Assembly: GCF_900105335.1 (NCBI RefSeq)
Contig: NZ_LT629770.1
Location: forward strand, 3,038,001-3,102,000
Direction of reading: 5' to 3'
Length of the DNA stretch: 64,000 nt
Origin: Microbacterium paraoxydans
GTDB lineage: Bacteria; Actinomycetota; Actinomycetes; Actinomycetales; Microbacteriaceae
A model generated the notes under the pieces. That model worked only from the letters and a program-made list of their open reading frames with translations, had not been told where the DNA came from and ran no database searches. Made by a program: the position numbers and the translations under genes. The stretch's first letter is position 1, and the number at the start of each line of letters is the position of its first letter. This document shows, piece by piece, positions 25,425-34,928 of this stretch.

Positions 25425-26680
25425 GCGACGCCCTCCCGGACGTGGACATGACGACGCACCGTGTCCGGGGCGGTGGAGGCGAGTGCGGTGTGGACGGCCG
25501 CGGTCGCATCGCCCCATCCGGAGACCGACACCTGTTCGAGACCCTGCCACTGCGCGGCGCGCAGGAGCTCCGCCGCGATAGCCTCGGCGTCACCGGGACG
25601 CGCCTGCGGCTCCCACCATGCCGACTGCACCTGCAGCGTGGACGTGCCGCGGTCGGCCTTGAGGTCGACCCGTGCCACGATCCGGTCGCCGACGAGGACG
25701 GGCAGCGAGTAGTAGCCGTACCGGCGCTTCGCCGCCGGCACGTAGATCTCGATACGGTAATCGAGCTCGAACGCCCGCAGCGCACGTTCCCGGAACCACA
25801 CCACGGGATCGAACGGGGTCAACAGGGCGGCGGTCTCGACCCGGCGCGGAAGAACCGCGTCGCGATGCCGCCAGGCGGGCAGGGGCCGGCCGCCGCGTTC
25901 CCAGCCGCGGACGGTCACGGGTTGCACTTCGCCGGCGTCGACGAGCTCGGCGATCGCCCCGGTCACCGCGGCACGGTCGCGGAGGCGGTAATAGTCGGCC
26001 AGGTCGGCCGCCGTCCCGACGCCGCTGGACCGCGCGGCGCGTCGGACGAGCTCGCGGACGGCGTCCTCGCGCGGGATCTGGCGGGACCGGATGCGCTCGG
26101 GGATGACCTGCTCGGCGAGGGCGTAGGTGCGCTCGAACCCCCGGCGTCCGCTCACAGCGACGTCGCCCGTGCGCCACAGGTGCTCGAGGGCGAGCTTGAC
26201 CTCGTCCCAGTCCCACCAGGTGCCGCGCTCGCGCGGGGCGTCGGCACGGAGATCGACCGGACGGAGCGGTCCCCGCGCACGGAGCTCGTCCTGCACCCAC
26301 TGCACCGTCCGGGCATTCGTGCGGAGCCAGGAGTCCTCCGCGGACCAGCGCCGCCGGAAGTCGTCCATGCGGAACCGCCACAGGGGCCAGTCCTCGACGG
26401 GGATGAAGGTCGCCTCGTGAGCGAGGTACTCCACATAGTGGGTCGTGCGCGACAGGAAGAGGCGGTCGAGGAGTGCGGGATCGTAGGCGCCGAGCCGGGA
26501 GAACAGCGGGACGTAGTGCGACCGGGCGAACACGTTGACCGAGTCGATCTGCAGCACGCCGAGCCGGTCCATCACCCGGTGCAGATGGCGACCGGAGACG
26601 GTGGTCGGGCGCGCGCGGGTGAAGCCCTGCGCGGCGAGGGCGATCCGTCGTGCCTGGGCGGGACTGAGGGTGTCGGTCAC
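25421..26680 (-). CDS. YcaQ/AlkX-family DNA glycosylase (HTH_42 winged-helix protein)
   Basis: A 419-residue protein of the winged-helix HTH_42 family whose studied members (E. coli YcaQ, Streptomyces AZL) are DNA glycosylases that unhook interstrand crosslinks. The catalytic QxD motif is visible as LGVLQIDSVNVFARSHYVPLFSRLG, with Gln44 and Asp46. Further family segments are YVEYLAHEATFIP and the C-terminal PFDPVVWFRERALRAFELDYRIEIYVPAAKRRYGYYSLPVL. The GTG at 26680 follows TACGCT by 6 nt. It is divergent from the AI-2E exporter gene. A crosslink-repair role is inferred from the family. Confidence 0.9.
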   Translation of the reverse strand: MTDTLSPAQARRIALAAQGFTRARPTTVSGRHLHRVMDRLGVLQIDSVNVFARSHYVPLFSRLGAYDPALLDRLFLSRTTHYVEYLAHEATFIPVEDWPLWRFRMDDFRRRWSAEDSWLRTNARTVQWVQDELRARGPLRPVDLRADAPRERGTWWDWDEVKLALEHLWRTGDVAVSGRRGFERTYALAEQVIPERIRSRQIPREDAVRELVRRAARSSGVGTAADLADYYRLRDRAAVTGAIAELVDAGEVQPVTVRGWERGGRPLPAWRHRDAVLPRRVETAALLTPFDPVVWFRERALRAFELDYRIEIYVPAAKRRYGYYSLPVLVGDRIVARVDLKADRGTSTLQVQSAWWEPQARPGDAEAIAAELLRAAQWQGLEQVSVSGWGDATAAVHTALASTAPDTVRRHVHVREGVA

Positions 26681-26765
26681 GCCGCCAGCGTATCCCCGCT
26701 CTCCGACATCGTCCTGGCGTGCAGGATGCGTCGAACGGCATACGGCATGACCGTAGACTGAGGCG

Positions 26766-27962
26766 ATGAGCGAGGACCAGCGACCCCGGCTGCGCGATCT
26801 GTTCCGTCCGCGCCCCGTGGTGACCGATCGGACCGTGACCACCGAAGCCGACGAGGCGGTGCCGCTGCCCCTGCGCATCACGGCCAGCTACGCCTGGCGC
26901 CTGCTGCTCATCGCCGCGGCGGCCGGCGTCTTCATCTGGCTGGTGATGCTGCTCAAGCTCCTCGTCATCCCGCTGATGGTGGGCATCCTCATCACCGCCC
27001 TGCTGTGGCCGGCGTTCTCCTGGATGCTGCGTCACGGATTCCCGCGCTGGCTCGCGATCGCTGTCTCCCTCATCGGCACGATCGCCATCGTCACGGGGCT
27101 GATGTGGCTCGTGGTCTGGCAGGTGCGCGCCCAGCTCCCGGACGTGCAGCAGCGCACGACCGAGGCCTTCGACCAGTTCCAGGTGTGGCTGCACGACGGT
27201 CCGCTGAACCTGTCGGACACGCAGATCGCGAACTACCTACAGCAGGGCCTCGACTTCATCAGCGAGCAGGCGCAGGTCCTCTGGACGGGGGCCCTCGCGA
27301 TCGGGACGACCGTCGGGCACGTCGCCACCGGCGCGCTGCTGTCGCTGTTCATCCTCATCTGCCTCCTCGCCGACGGCGCCGGCATCTGGCGCTGGACGCT
27401 GCGGATCTTCCCCCGGAAGGCCCGTCCCGCCGTCGACGGCGCCGCGCGCAACGGCTGGACGACGATCGTCAACTACGCCAGGACGCAGCTGTTCGTGGCG
27501 ACGATCGACGCGATCGGCATCGGCCTCGGCGCGTTCCTGCTCCAGGTGCCGCTCGCGCTGCCCGTCGCGGTCCTCGTGTTCCTCGGCTCGTTCATCCCCA
27601 TCGTCGGTGCGGTCGTGACCGGTGCCGTGGCCGTCTTCCTCGCACTCGTCTACAACGGGCCGTGGATCGCCCTCTGGATGCTCGTCGTCGTCCTCGCCGT
27701 CCAGCAGATCGAGGGCCACATCCTGCAGCCGATCATGATGGGCTCCGCCGTCAAGGTGCACCCCCTCGCCGTCGTCCTCGTGGTCGCGGGCGGCGCGATG
27801 ATCGCGGGCATCCCGGGTGCCCTGTTCGCCGTCCCGCTGGCCGCGTTCGTGAACGTGGCGGCGGTGACCATCAGCTCGGGATCCTGGCGCACCGGCGTCG
27901 GGCCGAGCGGAGACCTGATCTGGAGCACAGTTCCGCGCGAGCGGAGACGGAGGAATCGATGA
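26766..27962 (+). CDS. AI-2E family (PerM-like) transporter
   Basis: A 398-residue membrane protein of the autoinducer-2 exporter/PerM family with about 7-8 hydrophobic segments. Typical parts are LLKLLVIPLMVGILITALLWPAFSW at the start of the domain, a long periplasmic helical stretch (QVRAQLPDVQQRTTEAF...), and the conserved LGSFIPIVGAVVTGAVAVFLAL and VQQIEGHILQPIMMGSAVKVHPLAV blocks. The exported substrate is not known; some relatives act as Na+(Li+)/H+ antiporters. The start follows TAGACT by 6 nt. The stop overlaps ilvA by ATGA. Confidence 0.92.
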   Translation: MSEDQRPRLRDLFRPRPVVTDRTVTTEADEAVPLPLRITASYAWRLLLIAAAAGVFIWLVMLLKLLVIPLMVGILITALLWPAFSWMLRHGFPRWLAIAVSLIGTIAIVTGLMWLVVWQVRAQLPDVQQRTTEAFDQFQVWLHDGPLNLSDTQIANYLQQGLDFISEQAQVLWTGALAIGTTVGHVATGALLSLFILICLLADGAGIWRWTLRIFPRKARPAVDGAARNGWTTIVNYARTQLFVATIDAIGIGLGAFLLQVPLALPVAVLVFLGSFIPIVGAVVTGAVAVFLALVYNGPWIALWMLVVVLAVQQIEGHILQPIMMGSAVKVHPLAVVLVVAGGAMIAGIPGALFAVPLAAFVNVAAVTISSGSWRTGVGPSGDLIWSTVPRERRRRNR

Positions 27963-29188
27963 GCGCAGTCCCCAGCCTGACCGAGTTCCAGGACGCGGCT
28001 CGAAGTCTGGCTGAGGTGATCTCGCACACCCCGACGCTGCCCTCCCGGGCGCTGTCCGACGCGCTCGGTGCCCCGGTGCTGCTGAAGATGGAGAACCTGC
28101 AGCGCACGGGCTCCTTCAAGATCCGCGGCGCGGCGTACCGGCTCTCCCGGCTCAGCGCGGAGGAGCGCTCCCGTGGCGTCGTGGCGGCCTCGGCCGGGAA
28201 CCACGCGCAGGGCGTCGCGCTGGCCGCCCAGGCGCTCGGCATCCCCGCGACGATCTTCATGCCGCTCGGGGTCCCCGTGCCGAAGCTCCTCGCCACCCGC
28301 GGCTACGGGGCCGAGGTGGTGCTCGAGGGGGAGACGGTCGCCACGTCGCTGCGCCTGGCCGCCGAGTTCGCGGAGCGCACCGGCGCCGTGCTCATCCACC
28401 CGTTCGACCACCGCGACATCGTGATCGGGCAGGGCACCCTCGGTCTGGAGCTGCTGGAGGATGCGCCCGAGATCGACACCGTCGTCCTCGGCATCGGCGG
28501 CGGAGGACTGATCGCCGGGGTCGCCGCCGCGGTCAAGGCCAAGGCCGCCGAGCTCGGACGGACGATCCGCGTGATCGGCGTCCAGGCGGAGAACGCGGCC
28601 GCGGTGCCGCCGTCGCTCGCGGCCGGGGAGCCGGTCGACATCGTCACGCGCCCCACCATCGCCGACGGCATCCTCGTCGCGCGCCCGGGAGCTGTGCCGT
28701 TCGAGATCATCAAGGACCTCGTCGATGAGGTGGTGACCGTCTCGGACGACGACCTCGCGCGCGCCATGCTCGTCCTCCTGGAGCAGGCCAAAGTCGTCGT
28801 GGAGCCCGCCGGTGCGGCGGGCGTCGCCGCGATCCTCTCCGGACGTGTGTCGGCGACCGGCACGACGATGGCCGTGCTGTCCGGCGGCAACATCGACCCT
28901 CTCCTGCTGCAGCGCGTGGTGTCGCACGGCCTCGCCGCCTCCGGCCGGTACCTCACGATCCGCATCCCGCTGCCCGACCGTCCCGGCCAGCTCGCCCGCG
29001 TGTCCGAGCTCATCGCGGAGGCGGGAGCGAACGTCATCGAGGCGATGCACACGCGTCACGGCCACGGACTGCAGATCAGCGAGGTCATCCTCGAGCTCAG
29101 CGTCGAGACCCGCGGCGCGGACCACTCGGCCCACACGCTCGACACTCTCCGTCGCGCCGGCTTCGCACCCATCGTCGTCCAGGACTGA
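27959..29188 (+). CDS. ilvA: Threonine ammonia-lyase with ACT domain
   Basis: PLP enzyme deaminating threonine to 2-oxobutanoate. The fold-type II core shows the PLP lysine in KMENLQRTGSFKIRGAA, SAGNHAQGVALAAQ, the phosphate loop GIGGGGLIAGVAAAVK, and VVVEPAGAAG. A C-terminal ACT domain (about residues 330-409, RYLTIRIPLPDRPGQLARVSELIAEAGANVIEAMHTRH) provides allosteric control. At 409 residues with one ACT domain it has the short architecture, which occurs in both biosynthetic and catabolic enzymes. It is translationally coupled to the exporter upstream, and GGAGG in that gene is its ribosome-binding site. Confidence 0.94.
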   Translation: MSAVPSLTEFQDAARSLAEVISHTPTLPSRALSDALGAPVLLKMENLQRTGSFKIRGAAYRLSRLSAEERSRGVVAASAGNHAQGVALAAQALGIPATIFMPLGVPVPKLLATRGYGAEVVLEGETVATSLRLAAEFAERTGAVLIHPFDHRDIVIGQGTLGLELLEDAPEIDTVVLGIGGGGLIAGVAAAVKAKAAELGRTIRVIGVQAENAAAVPPSLAAGEPVDIVTRPTIADGILVARPGAVPFEIIKDLVDEVVTVSDDDLARAMLVLLEQAKVVVEPAGAAGVAAILSGRVSATGTTMAVLSGGNIDPLLLQRVVSHGLAASGRYLTIRIPLPDRPGQLARVSELIAEAGANVIEAMHTRHGHGLQISEVILELSVETRGADHSAHTLDTLRRAGFAPIVVQD

Positions 29189-29198
29189 CCCCCGGACG

Positions 29199-29239
29199 CG
29201 AGACACCCCCTCGACCGTGGCGGTCGAGGGGGTGTCTCG
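29199..29239. terminator. Bidirectional terminator between ilvA and greA
   Basis: CGAGACACCCCCTCGACCG (29199-29217) and its exact reverse complement (29221-29239) form a perfect 19-bp stem with the 3-nt loop TGG. It lies 11 bp after ilvA and 13 bp after the end of greA on the other strand. There is no T-tract on either side. Confidence 0.8.
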
Positions 29240-29251
29240 TGGTGGCGGGCG

Positions 29252-29743
29252 TCAGCCCGTGTAGGTCTCCACCTTCACGATCTCGACGCTGATCGAGCGG
29301 CCGTTGGGTGCCTCGTACGACGAGGACTCGCCGACCTTGAGGCCCAGGATCGCCTGGCCCAGCGGGCTGGCCTCGCTGTAGACGTCGAGGTCGCTGCCGG
29401 CGGCGGCGATCTCACGGCTGCCGAGGAGGAAGACCTCCTCGCCGCCCGCGACGATCGCGGTCACGACGGTGCCCGGCTCGACGATGCCCCGGCTGGCAGG
29501 GGCCTCGCCGACCTTGGCGGTCTTCAGCAGCGCCTCCAGGGTGCGGATGCGCGCCTCCTGCTTCCCCTGCTCGTCCTTCGCCGCGTGGTAGCCGCCGTTC
29601 TCCTTGAGGTCGCCCTCCTCGCGGGCCGCCTCGATGCGCTTGGCGATCTCGTCGCGACCGACGGTGGAGAGGTGTTCCAGCTCGGCGACGAGCCGGTCGT
29701 AGGCTTCCTGCGTGAGGAAGGGGACCTGAGCATCGGTGGACAT
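29252..29743 (-). CDS. greA: Transcription elongation factor GreA
   Basis: Cytoplasmic factor that enters the RNA polymerase secondary channel and stimulates transcript cleavage to rescue backtracked complexes. The 163-residue product has the N-terminal coiled coil (EAYDRLVAELEHLSTVGRDEIAKRIEAAREEGDLKENGGYHAAKDEQGKQEARI) with the acidic tip residues, and a C-terminal FKBP-like domain ending SPLGQAILGLKVGESSSYEAPNGRSISVEIVKV. The ATG has AGGAG about 7 nt upstream. It lies downstream of the DUF4307 gene, the usual neighbourhood in actinobacteria. Confidence 0.96.
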   Translation of the reverse strand: MSTDAQVPFLTQEAYDRLVAELEHLSTVGRDEIAKRIEAAREEGDLKENGGYHAAKDEQGKQEARIRTLEALLKTAKVGEAPASRGIVEPGTVVTAIVAGGEEVFLLGSREIAAAGSDLDVYSEASPLGQAILGLKVGESSSYEAPNGRSISVEIVKVETYTG

Positions 29744-29796
29744 GACGAAGCTCCTTCTATCGGGATCCCGCCGAGATACCGCGGGGGATATGCCAA

Positions 29797-29823
29797 GACG
29801 CCCCGGCACGGTGCCGGGGCGTC
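29797..29823 (-). terminator. Hairpin between the DUF4307 gene and greA
   Basis: GACGCCCCGGCA and TGCCGGGGCGTC form a 12-bp perfect stem with a CGG loop. It lies 18 bp after the DUF4307 stop and 54 bp before the greA start, so it should reduce read-through into greA. Confidence 0.7.
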
Positions 29824-29840
29824 GTCTGTCTGGCATCAGT

Positions 29841-30227
29841 CTAGGCGACCCAGCAGGTGTTCACCAAACCTGTCGTGGCCTCCGCGACGGTCGGGATGCG
29901 CTCCGCACGGGTGAGCGCATGGGCATCTCCCGCCGGGATCTCCACGATCTTCCAGCCCACGACGCCGAACTCCTCGTCGAGGGCCTCGAGCACGCACACG
30001 ACGTCCTTGCCCTGGACGCCGGTCACCTGGAAGCGCACGTCGACGGCGTGCTCGTCCACGAGCTCGAAGCCCAGATCATCGGCGTCGACCGCGCTCAGCG
30101 ACTGGCCCACGATGGACCACGCGAGGGCGGCGAGGAGGAGGAGCGCGACGGCCCCGGCGAGGAACCATGGCCACCGACGGCGGCGGGTGCGGCCATAGCG
30201 TTCGTCGAGCTGGAGGGCGGTCGTCAC
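29841..30227 (-). CDS. DUF4307-family membrane protein
   Basis: A 128-residue protein with an Arg-rich start (LDERYGRTRRRRWPWFLAG), one membrane segment (about residues 23-42) and a small extracytoplasmic domain. The domain contains VRFQVTGVQGKDVVCVLEALDEEFGVVGWKIVEIP and a C-terminal Cys. This is the DUF4307 pattern, a conserved actinobacterial family usually next to greA and the mycothiol conjugate amidase gene mca. No mca is present here. The function is unknown. The start is GTG at 30227, divergent from the small membrane protein at 30296. Confidence 0.88.
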   Translation of the reverse strand: MTTALQLDERYGRTRRRRWPWFLAGAVALLLLAALAWSIVGQSLSAVDADDLGFELVDEHAVDVRFQVTGVQGKDVVCVLEALDEEFGVVGWKIVEIPAGDAHALTRAERIPTVAEATTGLVNTCWVA

Positions 30228-30295
30228 AGGTGGGGTCTTCCGGTCGTTAGGCTGGTGATACCAGGTTATGCGACCTGCGTACGAAAGGCCGATTC

Positions 30296-30574
30296 ATGCG
30301 CTTCCTCTCCGAGACCCCGATGCCGACACCGTCGATGACGGTGGCTCCGGAGTCGGTCACGCCGGGCTTCGCCGGCTTCGCGGTGATCGTCATCGTGCTC
30401 GTCGCCGTGATCCTGCTGATCTGGGACATGAACCGCCGGATCCGCCGCGTGCGGTACCGGGAAGAGGTCCGCGAGGAGCTCGATGCGGAGGAGGCCGCCC
30501 GCGCCGCCGAAGACGCCCAGGACCAGGGTCGCGCCGCACCGGAAGCGCCCGACGAGGAGCCGCGCGAGCGCTGA
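30296..30574 (+). CDS. Small single-pass membrane protein
   Basis: A 92-residue protein with a short extracytoplasmic N-terminus, one strongly hydrophobic segment (FAGFAVIVIVLVAVILLIWDM, about 25-45), a basic junction (NRRIRRVRYREE) and a highly acidic, Ala/Glu-rich cytoplasmic tail. GAAAGG precedes the ATG and a TAGGCT hexamer lies at 30248-30253. It occupies a conserved slot between DUF4307 and hemolysin III in related genomes. The function is unknown. Confidence 0.8.
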   Translation: MRFLSETPMPTPSMTVAPESVTPGFAGFAVIVIVLVAVILLIWDMNRRIRRVRYREEVREELDAEEAARAAEDAQDQGRAAPEAPDEEPRER

Positions 30575-30581
30575 CCCCCGC

Positions 30582-31313
30582 TCAGGGCGCGCCGAGCGAC
30601 GGCGACAGCGGGTGCAGGGCGATCAGCAGGCACGCGGTCCAGTGGCACAGGAAGGCGAGGACCGTGCACACGTGGAAGATCTCGTGGAAGCCGAAGTGGC
30701 CCGGCCAGGGGTTCGGCTTCTTCAGCGCGTAGACGATGGCGCCGCCCGTGTAGAGCAGACCGCCGACGATCACGAGCACCATCATGGCGACGTTGGCGTT
30801 GAGCAGGTCGACGATGTACATCACCGCGGCCCAGCCGAGCAGCAGATACAGCGCGACGTAGAGCCAGCGCGGCGCGTGGATCCAGAACACCCGGAAGAGG
30901 ATGCCGACCAGGGCACCGCTCCAGACCAGGGTCAGCAACAGCACGCCCTTCTCCGGCGGCAGCGCCAGGGTCGCGAGCGGGGTGTACGTGCCGGCGATGA
31001 GCAGCAGGATGTTGGCGTGGTCGATCCGCTTGAGGATGCCCTTCACCCGGGGCCGCCAGTTGAAGCGGTGGTATACGGCGGAGTTGCCGAACAGCAGCAG
31101 CGAGGTGGCCATGAAGACCGCCGCCGCCCACTTCGCCGCCGCCCCCTGGGACACGGCGATGAGGACGATGCCCGCGGCGATCGCGAGGGGGAACGTGCCG
31201 GCGTGGATCCACCCGCGCCAGGTCGGTTTGATCTCGGCCGCCGCGTCGACGGCCGCCGCTTCGAGCAGCGGCAGCTTCGGGAGGTCGGCGCCGGTCTGGT
31301 CGGAAGTGCTCAC
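30582..31313 (-). CDS. Hemolysin III/TrhA-family membrane protein
   Basis: A 243-residue protein with seven membrane segments, of the PAQR-related hemolysin III family. Conserved residues are in LLFGNSAVYHRFNW (His), KRIDHANILLLIAGTYTPL and GHFGFHEIFHVCTVLAFLCHW (His-rich last helices, putative metal site). Members are implicated in membrane homeostasis rather than true haemolysis. The GTG start follows TAGAGT by 6 nt. It is divergent from uppS, a conserved neighbour pair. Confidence 0.93.
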   Translation of the reverse strand: MSTSDQTGADLPKLPLLEAAAVDAAAEIKPTWRGWIHAGTFPLAIAAGIVLIAVSQGAAAKWAAAVFMATSLLLFGNSAVYHRFNWRPRVKGILKRIDHANILLLIAGTYTPLATLALPPEKGVLLLTLVWSGALVGILFRVFWIHAPRWLYVALYLLLGWAAVMYIVDLLNANVAMMVLVIVGGLLYTGGAIVYALKKPNPWPGHFGFHEIFHVCTVLAFLCHWTACLLIALHPLSPSLGAP

Positions 31314-31406
31314 GTGCTCACTCTAAGCGGGAGCGCATGCCCGTCCCCGTACATGTCCCCAGCTTCTGCACCGGCGCGGAAGGGCGGGGCAGGGTAGCGT
31401 AGGTGG

Positions 31407-32189
31407 GTGATGTCACGCGAGAGCCCGGGGCGGGGACCGCTGTACCGGCTGTACACCAGCCGGCTGCGTCGCCACCTCGATCCGGCCTCCGTTCCGCACC
31501 ACGTCGCCATGATGATCGACGGCAACCGCCGGTGGGCGCGGCAGCTCGGGTTCGACACCCCGGCCGAAGGGCACCGTGCAGGCGCCGCCAAGATGCAGGA
31601 GTTCCTCGGCTGGTGCGACGAACTCGGAGTGCGTGTGGTCTCGCTCTACCTCCTCTCCAGCGACAACCTCCGCAAACGGGACTCGGCGGAGCTCGCCGAC
31701 CTCATCGAGATCATCGCGGAGCTCGCCGAGGCGCTGTCGCAGAAGGGGAACTGGCGGGTCAAACACGTCGGCCGCTCCGACATCCTCCCGGCGGAGCTGG
31801 CGCGTGTGCTCGCCGATGCGGAGGAGCGCACGAAGGACCACACGGGTCTGCACGTGAACCTCGCGGTCGGGTACGGCGGCCGGAACGAGATCGTGGACGC
31901 GGTGCGCAGCATCATCACCGCACACGAGGCGTCCGGCGGCACGCTGGAGGACCTCGCGGCGCAGCTCACTCCGGAGATGATCGGGGAGCACCTCTACACG
32001 GGCGGCCAGCCGGATCCCGACCTCGTGATCCGCACGAGCGGCGAGCAGCGGCTCAGCGACTTCCTGCTGTGGCAGAGCGCGCACAGCGAGTTCTACTTCG
32101 TCGAGGCGCTGGGGCCGGACCTCCGTCAGGTCGACTTCCTCCGTGCGATCCGCGACTACGCCGACCGCGACCGCCGCTTCGGACGCTGA
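31407..32189 (+). CDS. uppS: Isoprenyl (undecaprenyl/decaprenyl-type) diphosphate synthase
   Basis: Cis-prenyltransferase that elongates allylic diphosphates with IPP to give the polyprenyl carrier for cell-wall synthesis. The 260-residue product has the catalytic HVAMMIDGNRRWARQ motif with its Asp, EGHRAGAAKM, SLYLLSSDNLRKR, and the C-terminal PDPDLVIRTSGEQRLSDFLLWQSAHSEFYF. Actinobacteria often carry two such enzymes, one making short Z-farnesyl products, and chain length cannot be told from sequence alone. The GTG at 31407 follows TAGCGT by 6 nt; an ATG comes 3 nt later. Confidence 0.94.
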   Translation: MMSRESPGRGPLYRLYTSRLRRHLDPASVPHHVAMMIDGNRRWARQLGFDTPAEGHRAGAAKMQEFLGWCDELGVRVVSLYLLSSDNLRKRDSAELADLIEIIAELAEALSQKGNWRVKHVGRSDILPAELARVLADAEERTKDHTGLHVNLAVGYGGRNEIVDAVRSIITAHEASGGTLEDLAAQLTPEMIGEHLYTGGQPDPDLVIRTSGEQRLSDFLLWQSAHSEFYFVEALGPDLRQVDFLRAIRDYADRDRRFGR

Positions 32190-32223
32190 TCCGAGGGGCG
32201 CGGGCGCGTGTCACAATGACGCA

Positions 32224-33354
32224 GTGAGCACTTTCGACGACTACCTCGGCACCTTCGACGCGGAGCCAGGCTATCTGAACTGGGCGGCTTTCGGTCCCGT
32301 GTCGCCCTCCGTCCGGGCCGAGGTCTTCGCGGACGCGGACCTCCTCGGGAACGGCCGGCCGTCGTCGCTGGCGCTCGTGGGGGAGCGGATCGGGCAGGCG
32401 CAGGAGGTCGTCGCCGAGCTCCTCGGAGCCGATGCCGCGGACGTCACGTTGCAACCGTCGTCGACCCACGGCCTCATGCAGGCGCTCTACGGGGCCACCG
32501 GCACGGTCGTCGCGAGCACGGCGGAGTTCCCGAGCGTGAGCCTCACCCTGGAGCGCGCCGCGGCCGCGTCACAGCACGCGGTCACGCCTCGCTGGATCAC
32601 CCCCGACGACGGACGGGTCACCCCCGACGCCGTCGCTGCCGTCCTCGACGACGATGTCGTGGCGCTCGCCGTCAGCCACGTCGACTTCCGCACCGGCTAT
32701 CGGGCCGACCTCGCCGCGCTGCGGGACGTCCTCGGCCCCGACCGCCTCCTCATCGTCGATGCCGTGCAGTCCGTCGGCGTGGTCGACGCGGACTACAGCG
32801 TCGCCGACGTCGTCGTCGGACATGGCTACAAATGGCTGCGCGCGGGCCGGGGCACCGGGTTCGCCTGGTTCTCGCCGTACGCACGGGAGCGCATCGCGCC
32901 GGTGCTCTCCGGCATCACCGGGACGGCGGCGAGCGGGCTGGTCGTCGACGAGCTGCCCGCCCCGGCACCGGACGCGAGGGCCTACACGATCAGCATGCCG
33001 GACACGCTCGCCGCCGGCCGGCTCGCGATCGGCGCTCGGGACGTCAGGGACGCCGGGGTCGCGGCGATCGAGGAGCGGGTGGCCGCGCATGTGGACGCGG
33101 TCATCGCCACGGCCGACCACCACGGGATCGCCGTCGTCTCCCCACGCGAGCGCACCGAACGCGCCGGGATCGTCGCACTCGCACCGGAGGAACCGGCGCG
33201 GCTCGCTGCGGCTCTCGCCAACGCCGGACTCGTCGTCACCGCTCGGGGCGGATCCATCCGCATCGCGCCGCACGCCGGAACCGACGCCGAGACCCTCGGC
33301 CTGCTCGACGAGGCGCTCGGGGCGTTCGGCAGGGAATCGTTCATCGTCCCGTAA
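32224..33354 (+). CDS. Aminotransferase class V-fold PLP enzyme
   Basis: A 376-residue fold-type I PLP protein. Visible parts are [18 protein letters not shown] at the N-terminus, the Asp and Gln cofactor contacts in [39 protein letters not shown], where the Lys is the Schiff base, and a C-terminal [22 protein letters not shown]. This group includes cysteine desulfurase-like and isopenicillin N epimerase-like proteins, and the activity is not predictable. The GTG start follows CACAAT by 6 nt. It sits 34 bp after uppS. Confidence 0.87.
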   Translation: MSTFDDYLGTFDAEPGYLNWAAFGPVSPSVRAEVFADADLLGNGRPSSLALVGERIGQAQEVVAELLGADAADVTLQPSSTHGLMQALYGATGTVVASTAEFPSVSLTLERAAAASQHAVTPRWITPDDGRVTPDAVAAVLDDDVVALAVSHVDFRTGYRADLAALRDVLGPDRLLIVDAVQSVGVVDADYSVADVVVGHGYKWLRAGRGTGFAWFSPYARERIAPVLSGITGTAASGLVVDELPAPAPDARAYTISMPDTLAAGRLAIGARDVRDAGVAAIEERVAAHVDAVIATADHHGIAVVSPRERTERAGIVALAPEEPARLAAALANAGLVVTARGGSIRIAPHAGTDAETLGLLDEALGAFGRESFIVP

Positions 33355-33512
33355 CGAATCGCTGGCGTGTCGAGTCCGTGGAAAACCCTCGGGCGGCCGT
33401 ACCTTCAAGGCATCGGGCAAGGCGCCCGGTCGGGTCGGCCTCAGGTTCGCGACTCGTGACCCCCTGGTCGACTCGTTCGAATAGCCGGGAATCCCCGGGT
33501 CGGGAGTGGGTC

Positions 33513-34895
33513 GTGACCACACGTACAGCGCAGCAGTCCACCAGCACCGCGCAGCAGTCCACCCGTCAGACGCCGAGTCAGGCCGCGGCCGCAGAACCGG
33601 ATCAGGATCTGCGCACCTACGTCCTCGACACCTCGGTCCTGCTGAGCGATCCGCAGGCGCTCTTCCGGTTCGCGGAGCATTCCGTGGTGCTCCCGGTCGT
33701 CGTCATCACCGAACTCGAGGGCAAGCGGCACGACCCGGAGATCGGCTACTTCGCCCGCCAGGCGCTGCGTCACCTCGACGACCTCCGCGTCGAGCACGGC
33801 CGCCTCGACTTCCCGGTGGAGGTCGGCGAGGGGGGCACTCTCCGCGTCGAGCTCGGCAACGCCGACCTCTCGGTGCTCCCGGCCGGTATCCGCCTCAGCG
33901 ACAACGACAGCCGCATCCTCTCCGTCGCGATGCACCTCGCGCAAGACGGCCAGGCCGTGACCATCGTGTCGAAGGACCTGCCGATGCGGGTGAAGGCCGC
34001 GTCCCTCGGGCTGCGTGCCGAGGAGTACCTCGCGGAGCAGGCCGTGGACTCGGGCTGGACCGGCATCGCCACTGTCGATCTCTCCGGTGACGACATCAGC
34101 GACCTCTACGAGAGCGAGGTCGGGCTCAGCGAGGATGTGCACGGGCTTCCCGTCAACACCGGCCTGATCATCCACTCCGAGCGCGGGTCCGCACTGGGTC
34201 GGGTCACCGGTGACGGCGAGTTCCGGCTCGTCCGCGGTGACCGGGACATCTTCGGCATGCACGGGCGTTCCGCCGAGCAGCGTATCGCGATCGACCTGCT
34301 CCTCGACCCGGAGGTGGGCATCGTGTCCCTGGGCGGGCGTGCGGGTACCGGCAAGTCGGCGCTCGCGCTGTGCGCGGGGCTGGAGGCCGTGCTGGAGCGC
34401 CAGCAGCAGAAGAAGATCATCGTCTTCCGTCCGCTGTTCGCCGTGGGTGGCCAGGAGCTCGGCTACCTCCCGGGCGACCAGGGCGAGAAGATGAACCCCT
34501 GGGGTCAGGCGGTGTACGACACGCTCGGCTCCGTGGTCTCGGGGAATGTCATCGACGAGGTGGTCGAGCGCGGGCTCCTGGAGGTGATGCCCCTCACCCA
34601 CATCCGCGGACGGTCCCTGCACGACGCCTTCGTGATCGTGGACGAGGCGCAGTCCCTGGAGCGGAACGTGCTGCTCACGGTGCTCAGCCGGATGGGCCAG
34701 AACTCCCGCGTGATCCTCACCCACGACGTCGGGCAGCGCGACAACCTCCGCGTCGGCAGGCACGACGGCATCGCGAGCGTCATCGAGACCCTCAAGGGAC
34801 ACGGCCTCTTCGGTCACGTCACCCTGACCCGCTCGGAGCGCTCCGCCATCGCCGCCCTCGTCACCGACCTCCTGGAGGGTGGCGAACTCAGCTGA
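33513..34895 (+). CDS. PhoH2-type protein: PIN nuclease domain fused to PhoH ATPase
   Basis: A 460-residue two-domain protein. The N-terminal PIN domain (about 30-165) keeps the acidic residues in [32 protein letters not shown] and [10 protein letters not shown]. The C-terminal PhoH ATPase has Walker [35 protein letters not shown], and Walker [12 protein letters not shown]. Studied PhoH2 proteins are RNA helicase-nucleases. In mycobacteria a small upstream gene acts as antitoxin, and none is visible here. The 158 bp upstream (33355-33512) hold no convincing gene, only a weak TACCTT. GTG start; a hairpin follows the stop. Confidence 0.93.
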   Translation: MTTRTAQQSTSTAQQSTRQTPSQAAAAEPDQDLRTYVLDTSVLLSDPQALFRFAEHSVVLPVVVITELEGKRHDPEIGYFARQALRHLDDLRVEHGRLDFPVEVGEGGTLRVELGNADLSVLPAGIRLSDNDSRILSVAMHLAQDGQAVTIVSKDLPMRVKAASLGLRAEEYLAEQAVDSGWTGIATVDLSGDDISDLYESEVGLSEDVHGLPVNTGLIIHSERGSALGRVTGDGEFRLVRGDRDIFGMHGRSAEQRIAIDLLLDPEVGIVSLGGRAGTGKSALALCAGLEAVLERQQQKKIIVFRPLFAVGGQELGYLPGDQGEKMNPWGQAVYDTLGSVVSGNVIDEVVERGLLEVMPLTHIRGRSLHDAFVIVDEAQSLERNVLLTVLSRMGQNSRVILTHDVGQRDNLRVGRHDGIASVIETLKGHGLFGHVTLTRSERSAIAALVTDLLEGGELS

Positions 34896-34928
34896 CCCGT
34901 CACCGGCACGATCCGGAGCCGGAGACGA

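Noticed and set aside
27005..29188. A 727-codon forward frame that could look like a fusion to ilvA
   Set aside because: The N-terminal 318 residues are an out-of-frame reading of the AI-2E transporter gene. The real ilvA start is the ATG at 27959 that overlaps the transporter stop.
33367..33459. A 30-codon frame upstream of phoH2, considered as a mycobacterial-type PhoH2 antitoxin
   Set aside because: It has no ribosome-binding site and no hydrophobic or acidic antitoxin features, and it ends well before phoH2 with no coupling.
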